From: Mucilaginibacter tolerans
GTDB taxonomy: Bacteria > Bacteroidota > Bacteroidia > Sphingobacteriales > Sphingobacteriaceae
Assembly (NCBI RefSeq): GCF_030519375.1
Contig: NZ_JAUMKB010000005.1
Span: 248,001-312,000, forward strand
Direction of reading: 5' to 3'
DNA length: 64,000 bases
Position numbers and translations under genes: made by a program. Below are positions 29,285-38,513 of the stretch, piece by piece. The notes under the pieces were generated by a model. It was not told the DNA's origin. It was given only the letters and a program-made list of their open reading frames with translations, and ran no database searches. Each line of letters begins with the position of its first letter. The first letter of the stretch is position 1.

Positions 29285-29516
29285 AGTAGCGAATATAAAC
29301 ATTTCATTAAAGCGATCTGCAGTACTCTCAATCGCAATGTAGAAATTTGTCAGTTTTTATACAACAGATTAGATATACACCAAACAATACGCAATCAAAG
29401 ATTTGAAGACTTGAATCGCAAAAAATGAAGCGAAGTTTTCCATTTTTTGATTAACCGCAAATTGACAGAAAATAAAAAAGGGATAAACGACATATTTTCT
29501 CGCCTATCCCAAGAGG

Positions 29517-29590
29517 TGATCCCGTTTGGATTCGAACCAAAGACCGACAGATTAGAAATCTGTTGCTCTATCCAGCTGAGCTACGGGACC
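29517..29590 (-). tRNA. tRNA-Arg (anticodon TCT)
   Basis: A 74-nt cloverleaf: acceptor GGTCCCG pairs with CGGGATC (one G-T pair), the D-arm contains AGCTCAGCTGGATAGAGC, the anticodon stem ACAGA/TCTGT holds loop TTTCTAA with TCT at 34-36, and the T-arm contains GGTTCGAATCC. The discriminator is A. The CCA end is not fully encoded (next bases CCT). It decodes AGA. Confidence 0.97.
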
Positions 29591-29611
29591 ATCTGCGATT
29601 TTTTCGCGGTG

Positions 29612-29619
29612 CAAATATG
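29612..29619 (-). promoter_or_regulatory. Possible -7 element of the tRNA-Arg promoter
   Basis: On the minus strand the sequence CATATTTG, 21 bp before the tRNA 5' end, matches the Bacteroidota -7 consensus TAnnTTTG except for the first base. A well-spaced -33 TTTG is not evident, so this is tentative. Confidence 0.25.
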
Positions 29620-29734
29620 CAAAAATCTACACAAAATTGAAATATTAAGTTGCATTCATATTATAAATTGCTTCTCTGTAAGACTTTTGTAACTTAGAAT
29701 AAATACACTTTTACTCCCTGCATTCTTCGGACCT

Positions 29735-30313
29735 ATGAACAAGCAACCTCTTATAGATTTTTTTCAGAAAAACTCCCAAATGTCGTTAGAAACAATTCTA
29801 AATATTACTGGCTATTATGAAGAGAGGGAGTTTTCAAAAAATGAATTCTTTCTAAAAGAAGGTAAAGTATGCGACTTTCTCTATTTAACACAGGGGCTTA
29901 TGAGAGCCTATACTTTTGATTTGGAAGGCAACGAGGTGACAACAAATTTATTTGCAAAGAACCGCCAGATTTATGATCATGCTTCTTTTTTCCTTCAAAC
30001 TGCCTCGGAGGAAAATATTCAGGCCGTTACCAATTGTCTGGGCTATTCTATTACTTTCGAAAAAATGAACACTCTTTTTCATTCCATACCCGAATTTAGA
30101 GAATATGGCCGGCGGATGTTAATTAAGGAACTTGTTTCATACAAAAAGCGTACGCTTGCCATGATCAACAAAACTGCAGAGCAACGCTATGAAGATTTGA
30201 TAAAAGACGACAAGGAGGTTTTTCAATTTGTTCAGTTAAAGCACATTGCCTCTTATCTTGGAGTTACCAATTCATCGCTAAGCAGAATCAGGCGGGAATT
30301 TTCCAAACACTAA
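29735..30313 (+). CDS. Crp/Fnr-family regulator with cyclic-nucleotide-binding fold
   Basis: A 192-aa protein with an N-terminal cNMP-binding jelly roll (about 20-120: 'FSKNEFFLKEGKVCDFLYLT' spans the first strands) and a short C-terminal HTH ('LKHIASYLGVTNSSLSRIRR' at about 168-187). This is the compact Crp-like type abundant in Bacteroidota, whose ligand is often unknown. The next gene, a membrane protein, starts 87 bp downstream and may be co-transcribed. A paralogue is at 60182-60754. Confidence 0.9.
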   Translation: MNKQPLIDFFQKNSQMSLETILNITGYYEEREFSKNEFFLKEGKVCDFLYLTQGLMRAYTFDLEGNEVTTNLFAKNRQIYDHASFFLQTASEENIQAVTNCLGYSITFEKMNTLFHSIPEFREYGRRMLIKELVSYKKRTLAMINKTAEQRYEDLIKDDKEVFQFVQLKHIASYLGVTNSSLSRIRREFSKH

Positions 30314-30400
30314 CCCGATTTTATTTGCCAAATGACAATTTGGTTTTTGTCATTTGGCAACTGTCTATTTTGCTTTCCCTGTTTCCTTTGTACAATAAAC

Positions 30401-30895
30401 ATGTCAATTATGGAAGCAACAATTTTGTTTGGAATCAGCATTTTAATGAGCCTTATTGTATGGAATAAAATAAGTAAAAAATACTTTTGGCTTCAGTTTA
30501 AAGACCTGGAGCTTAAAAAAGCAATTCTGCCAATTCTATTTTTACACTCTTTTCGCTTTGCAGGCCTGTCCTTTCTTGTGCCAGGTGTAGTTAATGCAGG
30601 ACTTAATCCTGCATGGGCGATACCCGCCGCATTTGGCGATTTTATAGCGGCTGTACTGGCCTTTATCACTCTAGCCTTCACAACCAACACATCGTTTCGG
30701 CCTTTCTTATGGGTGTTCAACATTTTAGGATTTGCTGACCTATTGATAGCATTTGTTGACGGTCCGAGGTATAACATCCTTCCGTTTTTAGGTCCAGCCT
30801 ATTATATTGTTGTCATTTATGTACCGATACTTTTGCTGACACACCTAATGGTTTTCAGGCTGCTGCTAAAAAATAAAGCAGTGCAATCTCACTAA
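30401..30895 (+). CDS. Hypothetical integral membrane protein, 164 aa
   Basis: Very hydrophobic protein with about five membrane helices (roughly 5-20, 43-60, 70-92, 97-115 and 128-150), beginning 'MSIMEATILFGISILMSLIV'. The frame opens 23 codons earlier, but the ATG at 30401 starts just before the first helix. It is located after a Crp-type regulator on the same strand, and a terminator follows. No function assigned. Confidence 0.75.
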   Translation: MSIMEATILFGISILMSLIVWNKISKKYFWLQFKDLELKKAILPILFLHSFRFAGLSFLVPGVVNAGLNPAWAIPAAFGDFIAAVLAFITLAFTTNTSFRPFLWVFNILGFADLLIAFVDGPRYNILPFLGPAYYIVVIYVPILLLTHLMVFRLLLKNKAVQSH

Positions 30896-30921
30896 CTAAC
30901 CGGAATAGGAAAAATGGATCC

Positions 30922-30956
30922 AAAGCTTCAAGTCGAAACACTTGGGGCTTTTATTT
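30922..30956 (+). terminator. Intrinsic terminator after the membrane protein gene
   Basis: AAAGCTTCAAGT - cgaaac - ACTTGGGGCTTT forms a stem of about 11 pairs including G-T pairs, followed by TATTTTT. It ends the transcription unit 29735-30895. Confidence 0.7.
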
Positions 30957-31176
30957 TTCCAATCAACGATCATTACGAACGTTGCCAATACCATTAAAAT
31001 CGCTTTAGTCGCTCAAAATTTTTCGCATAATTAATGCTTTGAAATAGTGCTTTTTATATTCAAAAACAGTATATTAGTATACTTTGCTCCGATTTTTTAC
31101 ATTTTAAAAATACAAAGTGTTTTATTTACAATTAGTAAATCATACTTTTAACCAATTTTTTAGATAAACTTAATTT

Positions 31177-32037
31177 ATGATCATAATTGCTGACGGTGGC
31201 TCTACCAAAACCAATTGGTGTCTGGTTACCGAAGAGGGTAAAAAAGTGTATTTTAACACAGAGGGTTATAACCCCTATTTTTCAAGTACTGCTTACATTG
31301 TGCAATCGCTGATGGAGAACTTACCGTCAGACCTTGAGAAGAGTGAAATTACTGAAGTAAATTATTACGGCGCCGGATGCTCAACTGACGATATGCGTAA
31401 GATCGTTGCCGATGCCATGCAGGCTGTGTTCACCAAAGCGAAGATTTACATAGGTCACGATTTGCTTGCAGCTGCAAGGGCTCTGCTGGGCAATAGCGAG
31501 GGGTTTGCTGCTATTTTAGGTACCGGCACCAATACTTGTATCTACAATGGTAAAGAGGTAGTTCATAACATCGATTCAGGAGCTTATATTTTGGGCGACG
31601 AGGGCAGTGGTTGCTACATTGGCAAAAAACTGCTTGTTGACTACCTGAGAGGTTATATGCCTGAACCAGTGAGGAAACTTTTCTGGGATACTTACAAACT
31701 AACCCCGGATGATGTAAACGAACAGGTTTACACGCAGCCCCGCGCCAACCGATTTTGTGCAAGCTTCAGCAAATTTGTCTATGACAATAATGTTCATATC
31801 GAATATTCCAGGAACCTGGTGCGCACCTCATTTGAGGACTTTTTCCGCAATCTTGTAACCCATTATCCAGATTATCAAAAGTATACCTTCAACTGCATTG
31901 GCTCGGTAGGTTACAATTTCCGTAACGTACTTGAAGAGGTGGCTGCTGAAAATGGCATGGTAGTAGGTAATATTATCCGCTCGCCTATAGATAACCTGGT
32001 GAAATATCACCTGGAACTGGCTCCGACTCAATTATAA
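31177..32037 (+). CDS. BadF/BadG-family sugar kinase (N-acetylglucosamine-kinase-like)
   Basis: ASKHA-fold kinase, 286 aa. The phosphate-1 loop is intact ('ADGGSTKTNW', Asp6-Trp14), with 'GHDLLAAARA' (catalytic Asp95), the phosphate-2 loop 'GTGTNT' (115-120) and 'ILGDEGSGCYIGK' (141-145 DEGSG). Such BadF-type proteins in Bacteroidota are usually annotated as GlcNAc or other hexosamine kinases acting in the cytoplasm. Neighbours are pfkA and gapA, consistent with feeding phosphosugar into glycolysis. Substrate is inferred from the family. A shorter paralogue with a broken loop lies at 33952-34800. Confidence 0.88.
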   Translation: MIIIADGGSTKTNWCLVTEEGKKVYFNTEGYNPYFSSTAYIVQSLMENLPSDLEKSEITEVNYYGAGCSTDDMRKIVADAMQAVFTKAKIYIGHDLLAAARALLGNSEGFAAILGTGTNTCIYNGKEVVHNIDSGAYILGDEGSGCYIGKKLLVDYLRGYMPEPVRKLFWDTYKLTPDDVNEQVYTQPRANRFCASFSKFVYDNNVHIEYSRNLVRTSFEDFFRNLVTHYPDYQKYTFNCIGSVGYNFRNVLEEVAAENGMVVGNIIRSPIDNLVKYHLELAPTQL

Positions 32038-32060
32038 AAATCGGCCTCTCATATACAACA

Positions 32061-32092
32061 AAAAAGCGTTCTGATTATCAGAACGCTTTTTT
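32061..32092. terminator. Strong bidirectional terminator between convergent genes
   Basis: AAAAAGCGTTCTGAT and ATCAGAACGCTTTTT are perfect inverted copies (15-bp stem, 2-nt loop), flanked by A- and T-runs. It lies between the BadF kinase and the Nudix-fold regulator genes, which converge, and probably stops both. Confidence 0.9.
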
Positions 32093-32120
32093 TATTTAGG
32101 TCTGTCTTAGACTGAAAACA

Positions 32121-32909
32121 TCACCCCACCTTGCCTTTATTCTCCAGGTTCAGTTCACTTTGAAATATCTTGGTGTATTTCCTTCTGTCGAATTTATAAA
32201 GTTTAGCTGCGCGGTACGATACCCCCTTTTGCTTTTCGTCAAGCTCTTTCAAAAAGCCATAGCTCAGCATTTTCTTTCTGAAGTTCCGCTTATCCAGTTT
32301 CTTATTCAAAACCGCTTCGTATAACGATTGCAGTTGCGTAAGCGTAAATTTCTCGGGCAATAACTCAAAAGCAATGGGCTGATAATTGAGCCTGCGGCGA
32401 AGTTTATTAAAACCTGTTTTAAATATTTCGCTATGGTCAAACGCCAGTTTTGGCAACTCATTTACCGGGTGCCAGAAAGCCTTCCTGGCGTATTGTGTAA
32501 CCGGCCTGAGGTCTTTTTGCCCGTTTATTCGGATCAGCGCATAATAGGCAACTGTGATTACGCGGCCCTGCGGGTGACGGTTTACCTCGCCAAAAGTATG
32601 AAATTGCTGCATATGCAGGTCGCGCAAACCTGTCAGTTCATAAAGGATACGTTCAGCAGCATCGTCAATACTTTCATCCTGCTCAACTATATATCCCGGC
32701 AAAGCGAGCCAGTCTTTATATGGCTCTTCGTTCCTCTCTATCAATAATATCTTTAACTCTCCGGCTTCAAAGCCAAAAATCACACAGTCTATAGAGAAAA
32801 CTGAATTAAATGTAGGTAACTTTACTTCCAAAAACTTTGAATTTATAGGTTTACGCTCTAAAGATATGTTGTAAATCTCCGAATATAAAAAAAATAAAAT
32901 AAAATTCAA
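32121..32909 (-). CDS. Nudix-fold transcriptional regulator (NrtR/AraR-like), divergent from pfkA
   Basis: A 262-aa paralogue of the protein at 6079-6786. It has a Nudix domain (about 38-165: 'DCVIFGFEAGELKILLIERN') and a C-terminal winged helix (about 175-250: 'KFTLTQLQSLYEAVL', 'DKRNFRKKML'). The Nudix box keeps Glu79, Arg87 and Glu91 but has Ile88 and Leu92 where metal-binding Glu residues belong, and its first Gly is displaced, so catalysis is unlikely. The start is uncertain: this ATG adds about 30 extra residues and lies only 52 bp from pfkA. A TTG about 25 codons in could be the true start. Likely regulates the pfkA operon; ligand unknown. Confidence 0.85.
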   Translation of the reverse strand: MNFILFFLYSEIYNISLERKPINSKFLEVKLPTFNSVFSIDCVIFGFEAGELKILLIERNEEPYKDWLALPGYIVEQDESIDDAAERILYELTGLRDLHMQQFHTFGEVNRHPQGRVITVAYYALIRINGQKDLRPVTQYARKAFWHPVNELPKLAFDHSEIFKTGFNKLRRRLNYQPIAFELLPEKFTLTQLQSLYEAVLNKKLDKRNFRKKMLSYGFLKELDEKQKGVSYRAAKLYKFDRRKYTKIFQSELNLENKGKVG

Positions 32910-32961
32910 TGGTGTAATTTACACACACTATATTCGTACCGAAAAAAACAGTCAGGTAAAG

Positions 32962-33948
32962 ATGCAGAAAATATCAAAACTCGGTGTTTTGACTTCCGGG
33001 GGTGATGCTCCGGGGATGAACCCTTGTATAAGAGCGGTAGTTCGTACCGGTATATACAACGGCTTGGAAGTGGTTGGGATACGCAAAGGTTATCAGGGAC
33101 TTATCGAAGATGACATGTATGACATGAATCCACGCTCGGTAAGCAATATATTAAATTTAGGCGGCACTATTCTGAAAACGGCCCGCTGTCTACCATTCCG
33201 TACCGACGAAGGTATGGAAGCCGCTTACCAAAATTTAAAAAAGCGCGGCATTAATGCCCTTGTGGTAATTGGTGGTGATGGCACTTTCACTGGTGCATTA
33301 CGTTTCTCAAAAAAATATCCGGATATACAGGTTATGGGCGTACCAGGCACCATAGATAACGACCTGTACGGATCAACTTATACTTTAGGCTTCGATACAG
33401 CAACCAATACAGTTGTTGAAGCTATTGACAAAATTCGTGATACCGCCGATGCACACGACCGCTTATTCTTTATCGAAGTAATGGGCCGTGATAGCGGTGC
33501 CATTGCTTTACGTGCAGGTGTTTGTTGTGGGGCCGAGGCTATTTTATTACCTGAAAAAACCACGGCGATAGATGATTTGATCGAGAACCTGAAAAGCGGG
33601 CAGCATAACAAAAAATCATCCAGTATTGTAATTGTTGCCGAAGGTGATAAGAATGGCGGAGTATATGATATAGCCCGCCGAGTTCAGCAGGAAATCAAAT
33701 TCTACGATATTAAGGTTACTATTTTAGGGCACTTGCAACGCGGCGGAAGTCCGTCGGCATTTGACCGGGTTTTGGGCAGCCGTTTAGGCTATGCTGCAGT
33801 AAAGGCTTTGCTTCGCGGGGAGTCAAGGAAAATGGTTGGCTTACAAGCTAATTATATCAAAATAACCGACATTGAAGAAGCGTTGACACAACACGAGTTT
33901 AAACTGGAGGAGGATTTGATGGAGATGGCAGACATATTAGCTATCTAA
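32962..33948 (+). CDS. pfkA: ATP-dependent 6-phosphofructokinase
   Basis: Catalyses fructose-6-phosphate + ATP to fructose-1,6-bisphosphate in glycolysis. It is 328 aa, normal for bacterial PfkA. Motifs: 'TSGGDAPGMN' (11-20), 'GGDGTF' (104-109; Gly105 context typical of ATP rather than PPi enzymes), 'GVPGTIDND' with catalytic Asp132, 'VEVMGRDSG'-type 'IEVMGRDSGAIA', and 'HLQRGGSPSAFDR'. It is the first gene of a tight unit: the BadF-like gene begins 3 bp after its stop and gapA 6 bp after that. The divergent Nudix-fold gene is the likely regulator. Confidence 0.97.
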   Translation: MQKISKLGVLTSGGDAPGMNPCIRAVVRTGIYNGLEVVGIRKGYQGLIEDDMYDMNPRSVSNILNLGGTILKTARCLPFRTDEGMEAAYQNLKKRGINALVVIGGDGTFTGALRFSKKYPDIQVMGVPGTIDNDLYGSTYTLGFDTATNTVVEAIDKIRDTADAHDRLFFIEVMGRDSGAIALRAGVCCGAEAILLPEKTTAIDDLIENLKSGQHNKKSSSIVIVAEGDKNGGVYDIARRVQQEIKFYDIKVTILGHLQRGGSPSAFDRVLGSRLGYAAVKALLRGESRKMVGLQANYIKITDIEEALTQHEFKLEEDLMEMADILAI

Positions 33949-33951
33949 AAG

Positions 33952-34800
33952 ATGATCGCAGTTGTATATAGTGGGTCGAATTATGCCGAATGGCGCCTTG
34001 CCGAAAAGGAAAGGACGGTAGCGTCTTTCAAAACCGGCGGTCTTAACCCCTATTTCAATGATGAGAAACAGATCATCCAACTGCTCAACAAAAACATCAA
34101 CCTGATCCATCATGCCGAAGAAATAAAACGCGTTTATTTTTTTGGCGCAGGATCATTCTCCAGCGAACTTAAGGCCGTAGTACATAACGCGCTATCTACC
34201 TTTTTCAAGTTTGCCAAAGTAACGGTTGACCATGATATTGATGCGGCTGCCATAGCTTGTTGTAAAAACAAACCAGGCATTGTATGTATTTGCGGCAGTG
34301 GATCAAATGCAGCGTGGTACGATGGTCGTAAAGTAAAGCCGAACAATTACGGTTTGGGTTATATCCTGGCTGACGAGGGCTCAGGAAACTGGCTTGGAAG
34401 GCAGTTGTTAAGAGCATTTATGAACGAAACCCTGCCTGCAAACATCCGCAAGAAGTTTGAACAGAAATACGACCTGGACCGCCGCACATTGCTGGAAAAG
34501 GTATACCGCCAAAAGCAGCCTGCCGTATTTTTAAGCTCATTTGCAGATTTTTATCTTGAACATAAAACAGATCATTATCTTAAAAACGTCATAATAAACG
34601 GCTTTAATAAGCTAATTAATACTTATTTATTACCTTTACACAGCCAGCACCCAGAGGGACAACTGCATTTTGTTGGCTCAGTAGCTGCAAACTTTCAGGA
34701 ATACCTGTATGAAGCAGCCGCCCAATCAAACCTTACCATAACAAGTATTATTAAAGAACCTATAAATAATTTATTAACGTATTATTCCAATAAAAATTAA
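33952..34800 (+). CDS. BadF/BadG-like protein with degenerate phosphate-1 loop (putative pseudokinase or sensor)
   Basis: A 282-aa ASKHA-fold protein that aligns without gaps to the BadF kinase at 31177 over its first 145 residues. At the phosphate-1 loop the paralogue has Asp6-Gly7-Gly8-Ser9-Thr10-Lys11-Thr12; here it is Tyr6-Ser7-Gly8-Ser9-Asn10-Tyr11-Ala12. The later motifs remain: 'DHDIDAAA' (93-100), 'GSGSNA' (115-120) and 'ADEGSGNWLG' (140-149). Nucleotide or sugar binding may persist while phosphotransfer is doubtful. It is sandwiched between pfkA and gapA with 3- and 6-bp gaps, so it is co-expressed with glycolysis. A sensor or scaffold role is inference. Confidence 0.85.
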   Translation: MIAVVYSGSNYAEWRLAEKERTVASFKTGGLNPYFNDEKQIIQLLNKNINLIHHAEEIKRVYFFGAGSFSSELKAVVHNALSTFFKFAKVTVDHDIDAAAIACCKNKPGIVCICGSGSNAAWYDGRKVKPNNYGLGYILADEGSGNWLGRQLLRAFMNETLPANIRKKFEQKYDLDRRTLLEKVYRQKQPAVFLSSFADFYLEHKTDHYLKNVIINGFNKLINTYLLPLHSQHPEGQLHFVGSVAANFQEYLYEAAAQSNLTITSIIKEPINNLLTYYSNKN

Positions 34801-35802
<1,002 letters not shown>

Positions 35803-35825
35803 TTGAGAGTTTATTCCTTATAAAG

Positions 35826-35859
35826 AAAAACCCCGTCAGGATATCCCGACGGGGTTTTT
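35826..35859. terminator. Strong bidirectional terminator after gapA
   Basis: AAAAACCCCGTC and GACGGGGTTTTT are perfect inverted copies (12-bp stem, 10-nt loop) ending in T-runs on both strands. It lies between gapA and the convergent ABC permease gene. Confidence 0.93.
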
Positions 35860-35886
35860 AATTGTTAATTATTAAGACATAGGTAA

Positions 35887-38298
35887 TTATTCCGTTTTCA
35901 AACTCCTCACCGGGTTCATCAGCGCCGCTTTTAAGCTTAAGTAAGATACGGTGCTGAATGCAATAAGTACTACGGTTATAAATGGTATAATAAAGAACAG
36001 CACATTGATATCGATCCGGAACGCATAAGTTTGCAGCCATTTATGAATAGCATACCAGGCTAACGGTACGGAGACGACAAACGCTATGACAATTAATACC
36101 GCAAAATCGCGGTAAAGCAATTGCAAAATATTATTTACTGTCGCCCCTAATACCTTGCGTATTCCTATCTCTTTAGTCCTTTGCACAATAGTATAGGATA
36201 CCAAGCCAAGTAAGCCCAGGCAGGCTATCAAAATACCTATCCCTGTAAATACTGCAAATACCTGCCCGAATTGCTTATCAGCATGATATTGCTCGTTGAA
36301 ATGGCTATCCAGAAAATAATAATCAAACTGATCTTCCGGGAAAAACTGTTTCCAATTGGCGCGTAATCCCTCGATAGTTTGCTGTATGTTCGCTGTACCG
36401 ACTTTGACTGATATGTTACCTCCTACATCAGGTATGCAGCGGAAGATAATCGCATCATAGGCGTCACGAAGGGATTGCTGGTGATAATTATCCACCACAC
36501 CAACTATAGTATAAATTTTACCCCAAAAGTCTATTCGCTTATCTAATGCGTCGGCAGCTTTGCTAAAGCCCATTAGCCCTGCTGCATTTTTACTTAAAAC
36601 TACCGAGGCGGTATCTGTAGGGTACGATTTTGATATTTTTCTTCCTGCCAATAGTTTAAAGTCGAAAGCATCAAGGTAATCATAGTCCCCACCCACTATT
36701 CTATATTGCTTTGCGGTAGATTCAGCAGCACCATGCAATTTTATACCACCAGCATTCCATGGAATAGGCTCTCCGGGTACAACAGTTGAAGCGGTGACGC
36801 TTTTAACATTGGCCAGCTTCAGGTTTTCTTCCTTAAAGGCCTTCATTGTCTTAAAAAATGAGTCAACCTTTGCCAGCGGACCTTTAATCACAACTGTCTG
36901 ATCAATATTGATACCCAGGTTTTGCTTCTGCATATATTCAATCTGCCTGAAAACAGTCAGTGAGCCGATCAAAAGAAATATCGATGCAGCAAACTGAAAT
37001 ACCACCATCCCCTTTCGTAAAATAATGCCACGCGGAGAAGCCGACAGTTTGCCTTTCATCACCTCAACGGGCCGGAAAGAGGATAGAACAATAGCAGGAT
37101 AAAACCCGGAGAAGAATGTACCTACAAAGAACATGGCTATCACACTTAACCAAAATGACAGATGCCCAAACAGACTAAAACTGATATTTGTCCCCGACAG
37201 GCTAGCGAATATTGGCAGGAATATGCCTATCAGTATAAAAGCCAATGTCAGTGCCATCAGGTTGAGTAAACCTGCTTCAAACATAAATTGAGTGATCAGC
37301 TGCCCTTTATCCGATCCTAATGTTTTACGAACCCCAACTTCTTTAGCACGGCCTATACCACGCGCGGTAGCCAGGTTGATATAATTGATCCACGCAATAA
37401 CGATCACGAATATAGCTACGCCTAGCAGCAGGTAAACGGAATTACCATCAGAGTTAGGTTGCAACTCAAACATACGATTAGAGTATAGATGGATGCTTTG
37501 TGCAGGCTGCAAGGTATAAATAGCAGTGGCGCCTGAACTTTTAAATTGTTCATAGGCCTTCTTTACAATAGGAATAAATTTGGTTTCTAGTTTTCTGGGA
37601 TCGACACCTTTGCGCAGCAAAAGATAGGTAGTGCAACCGTCATTATACCATCTACTATCAATATCAGGTGCATAATTTTTTACAAGGGTGGTATATGACT
37701 GCAGGAAATCCAGCTTCATGTGGGTGTTGGCAGGCATATCTTTCATTACGCCGGTGATCTTGATCGGCTTATCATTATTCATTACCAGGGTTTGCCCCAT
37801 AGGATCGGCATTATGAAAAAGCTTATTGGCAATGGTTTCAGAAATAACTACCGTATTAGGCTCTTTAAGTGCGGTCTTGGGATCTCCGCTTAGTAAAGGA
37901 TAGCTAAAAATGTTAAAGAACGATCCGCTTACAAAATAATCGGACTGATCTTTTATAACTATCTTTTGATTTTTGTAATTCACCAGCACCTGCCCTGCGG
38001 GCACCATTTTTACGAAATCTTCTATATCAGGCAATTGCGATTTAAACTCGCTTCCGGGAGCGAATGCCCCACCAGCCCAGCGGGTGCTCAGTTTACCATT
38101 GTCGTACCTATCCTGGTTAATGCGGTATATCCTGTCGCCTTTGGCATGAAACTTATCAAAACTCAGCTCAAAGGTTACATATTGCAACAATAGCAGACAA
38201 GCGGCCATACCAATAGCCAGTCCGAAAATATTGATAAACGAAAAGCCCTTGTTTTTGCTAAGATTCCTAAAAGCAATCAGCAGGTAATTTTTGATCAT
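35887..38298 (-). CDS. MacB/FtsX-family ABC transporter permease, 803 aa
   Basis: Large Bacteroidota-type permease with two MacB-PCD/FtsX modules. It opens 'NYLLIAFRNLSKNKGFSFIN' and a first helix 'IFGLAIGMAACLLLLQYV' (about 21-42). The first extracellular domain is at about 45-285, three helices and an FtsX core at about 285-430 ('RAKEVGVRKTLG'), a fourth helix near 445, the second extracellular domain at about 470-680, and a final FtsX core with 'QRTKEIGIRKVLGATVNNIL'. No ATPase gene is adjacent, so its partner must be encoded elsewhere. Such permeases often export peptides, antibiotics or lipoproteins or act mechanically; the substrate is unknown. A short repeat pair lies in its upstream region. 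Confidence 0.92.
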   Translation of the reverse strand: MIKNYLLIAFRNLSKNKGFSFINIFGLAIGMAACLLLLQYVTFELSFDKFHAKGDRIYRINQDRYDNGKLSTRWAGGAFAPGSEFKSQLPDIEDFVKMVPAGQVLVNYKNQKIVIKDQSDYFVSGSFFNIFSYPLLSGDPKTALKEPNTVVISETIANKLFHNADPMGQTLVMNNDKPIKITGVMKDMPANTHMKLDFLQSYTTLVKNYAPDIDSRWYNDGCTTYLLLRKGVDPRKLETKFIPIVKKAYEQFKSSGATAIYTLQPAQSIHLYSNRMFELQPNSDGNSVYLLLGVAIFVIVIAWINYINLATARGIGRAKEVGVRKTLGSDKGQLITQFMFEAGLLNLMALTLAFILIGIFLPIFASLSGTNISFSLFGHLSFWLSVIAMFFVGTFFSGFYPAIVLSSFRPVEVMKGKLSASPRGIILRKGMVVFQFAASIFLLIGSLTVFRQIEYMQKQNLGINIDQTVVIKGPLAKVDSFFKTMKAFKEENLKLANVKSVTASTVVPGEPIPWNAGGIKLHGAAESTAKQYRIVGGDYDYLDAFDFKLLAGRKISKSYPTDTASVVLSKNAAGLMGFSKAADALDKRIDFWGKIYTIVGVVDNYHQQSLRDAYDAIIFRCIPDVGGNISVKVGTANIQQTIEGLRANWKQFFPEDQFDYYFLDSHFNEQYHADKQFGQVFAVFTGIGILIACLGLLGLVSYTIVQRTKEIGIRKVLGATVNNILQLLYRDFAVLIVIAFVVSVPLAWYAIHKWLQTYAFRIDINVLFFIIPFITVVLIAFSTVSYLSLKAALMNPVRSLKTE

Positions 38299-38436
38299 GA
38301 TCCGCGCGGTTTAATTCAAATAACCCTGCCAAGAGCATGCCTGTTTTACATCTTCCTAAATATCAAATAATTAACAATATCAACAAGCTCTTAGCCTGTT
38401 CGGAAATGATACAACTATCGTACGCTTGTGAACGAT

Positions 38437-38488
38437 CATTGACCCGTCCGGATATAGCTATACAGCATTGACCCGTCCTAGCTATACA
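38437..38488. repeat. Near-tandem repeat upstream of the ABC permease
   Basis: CATTGACCCGTCC occurs at 38437-38449 and 38466-38478. Each copy is followed by TAGCTATACA (38455-38464 and 38479-38488), after a 5-nt spacer in the first copy and none in the second. It lies about 140-190 bp upstream of the permease start on the minus strand, in a promoter-like position. Confidence 0.7.
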
Positions 38489-38513
38489 TCAGGTCTTGTA
38501 CGTTTTTTGGTTA

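Noticed and set aside
29447..29692. 81-aa plus-strand ORF across the tRNA
   Set aside because: Overlaps tRNA-Arg on the opposite strand and has no protein features.
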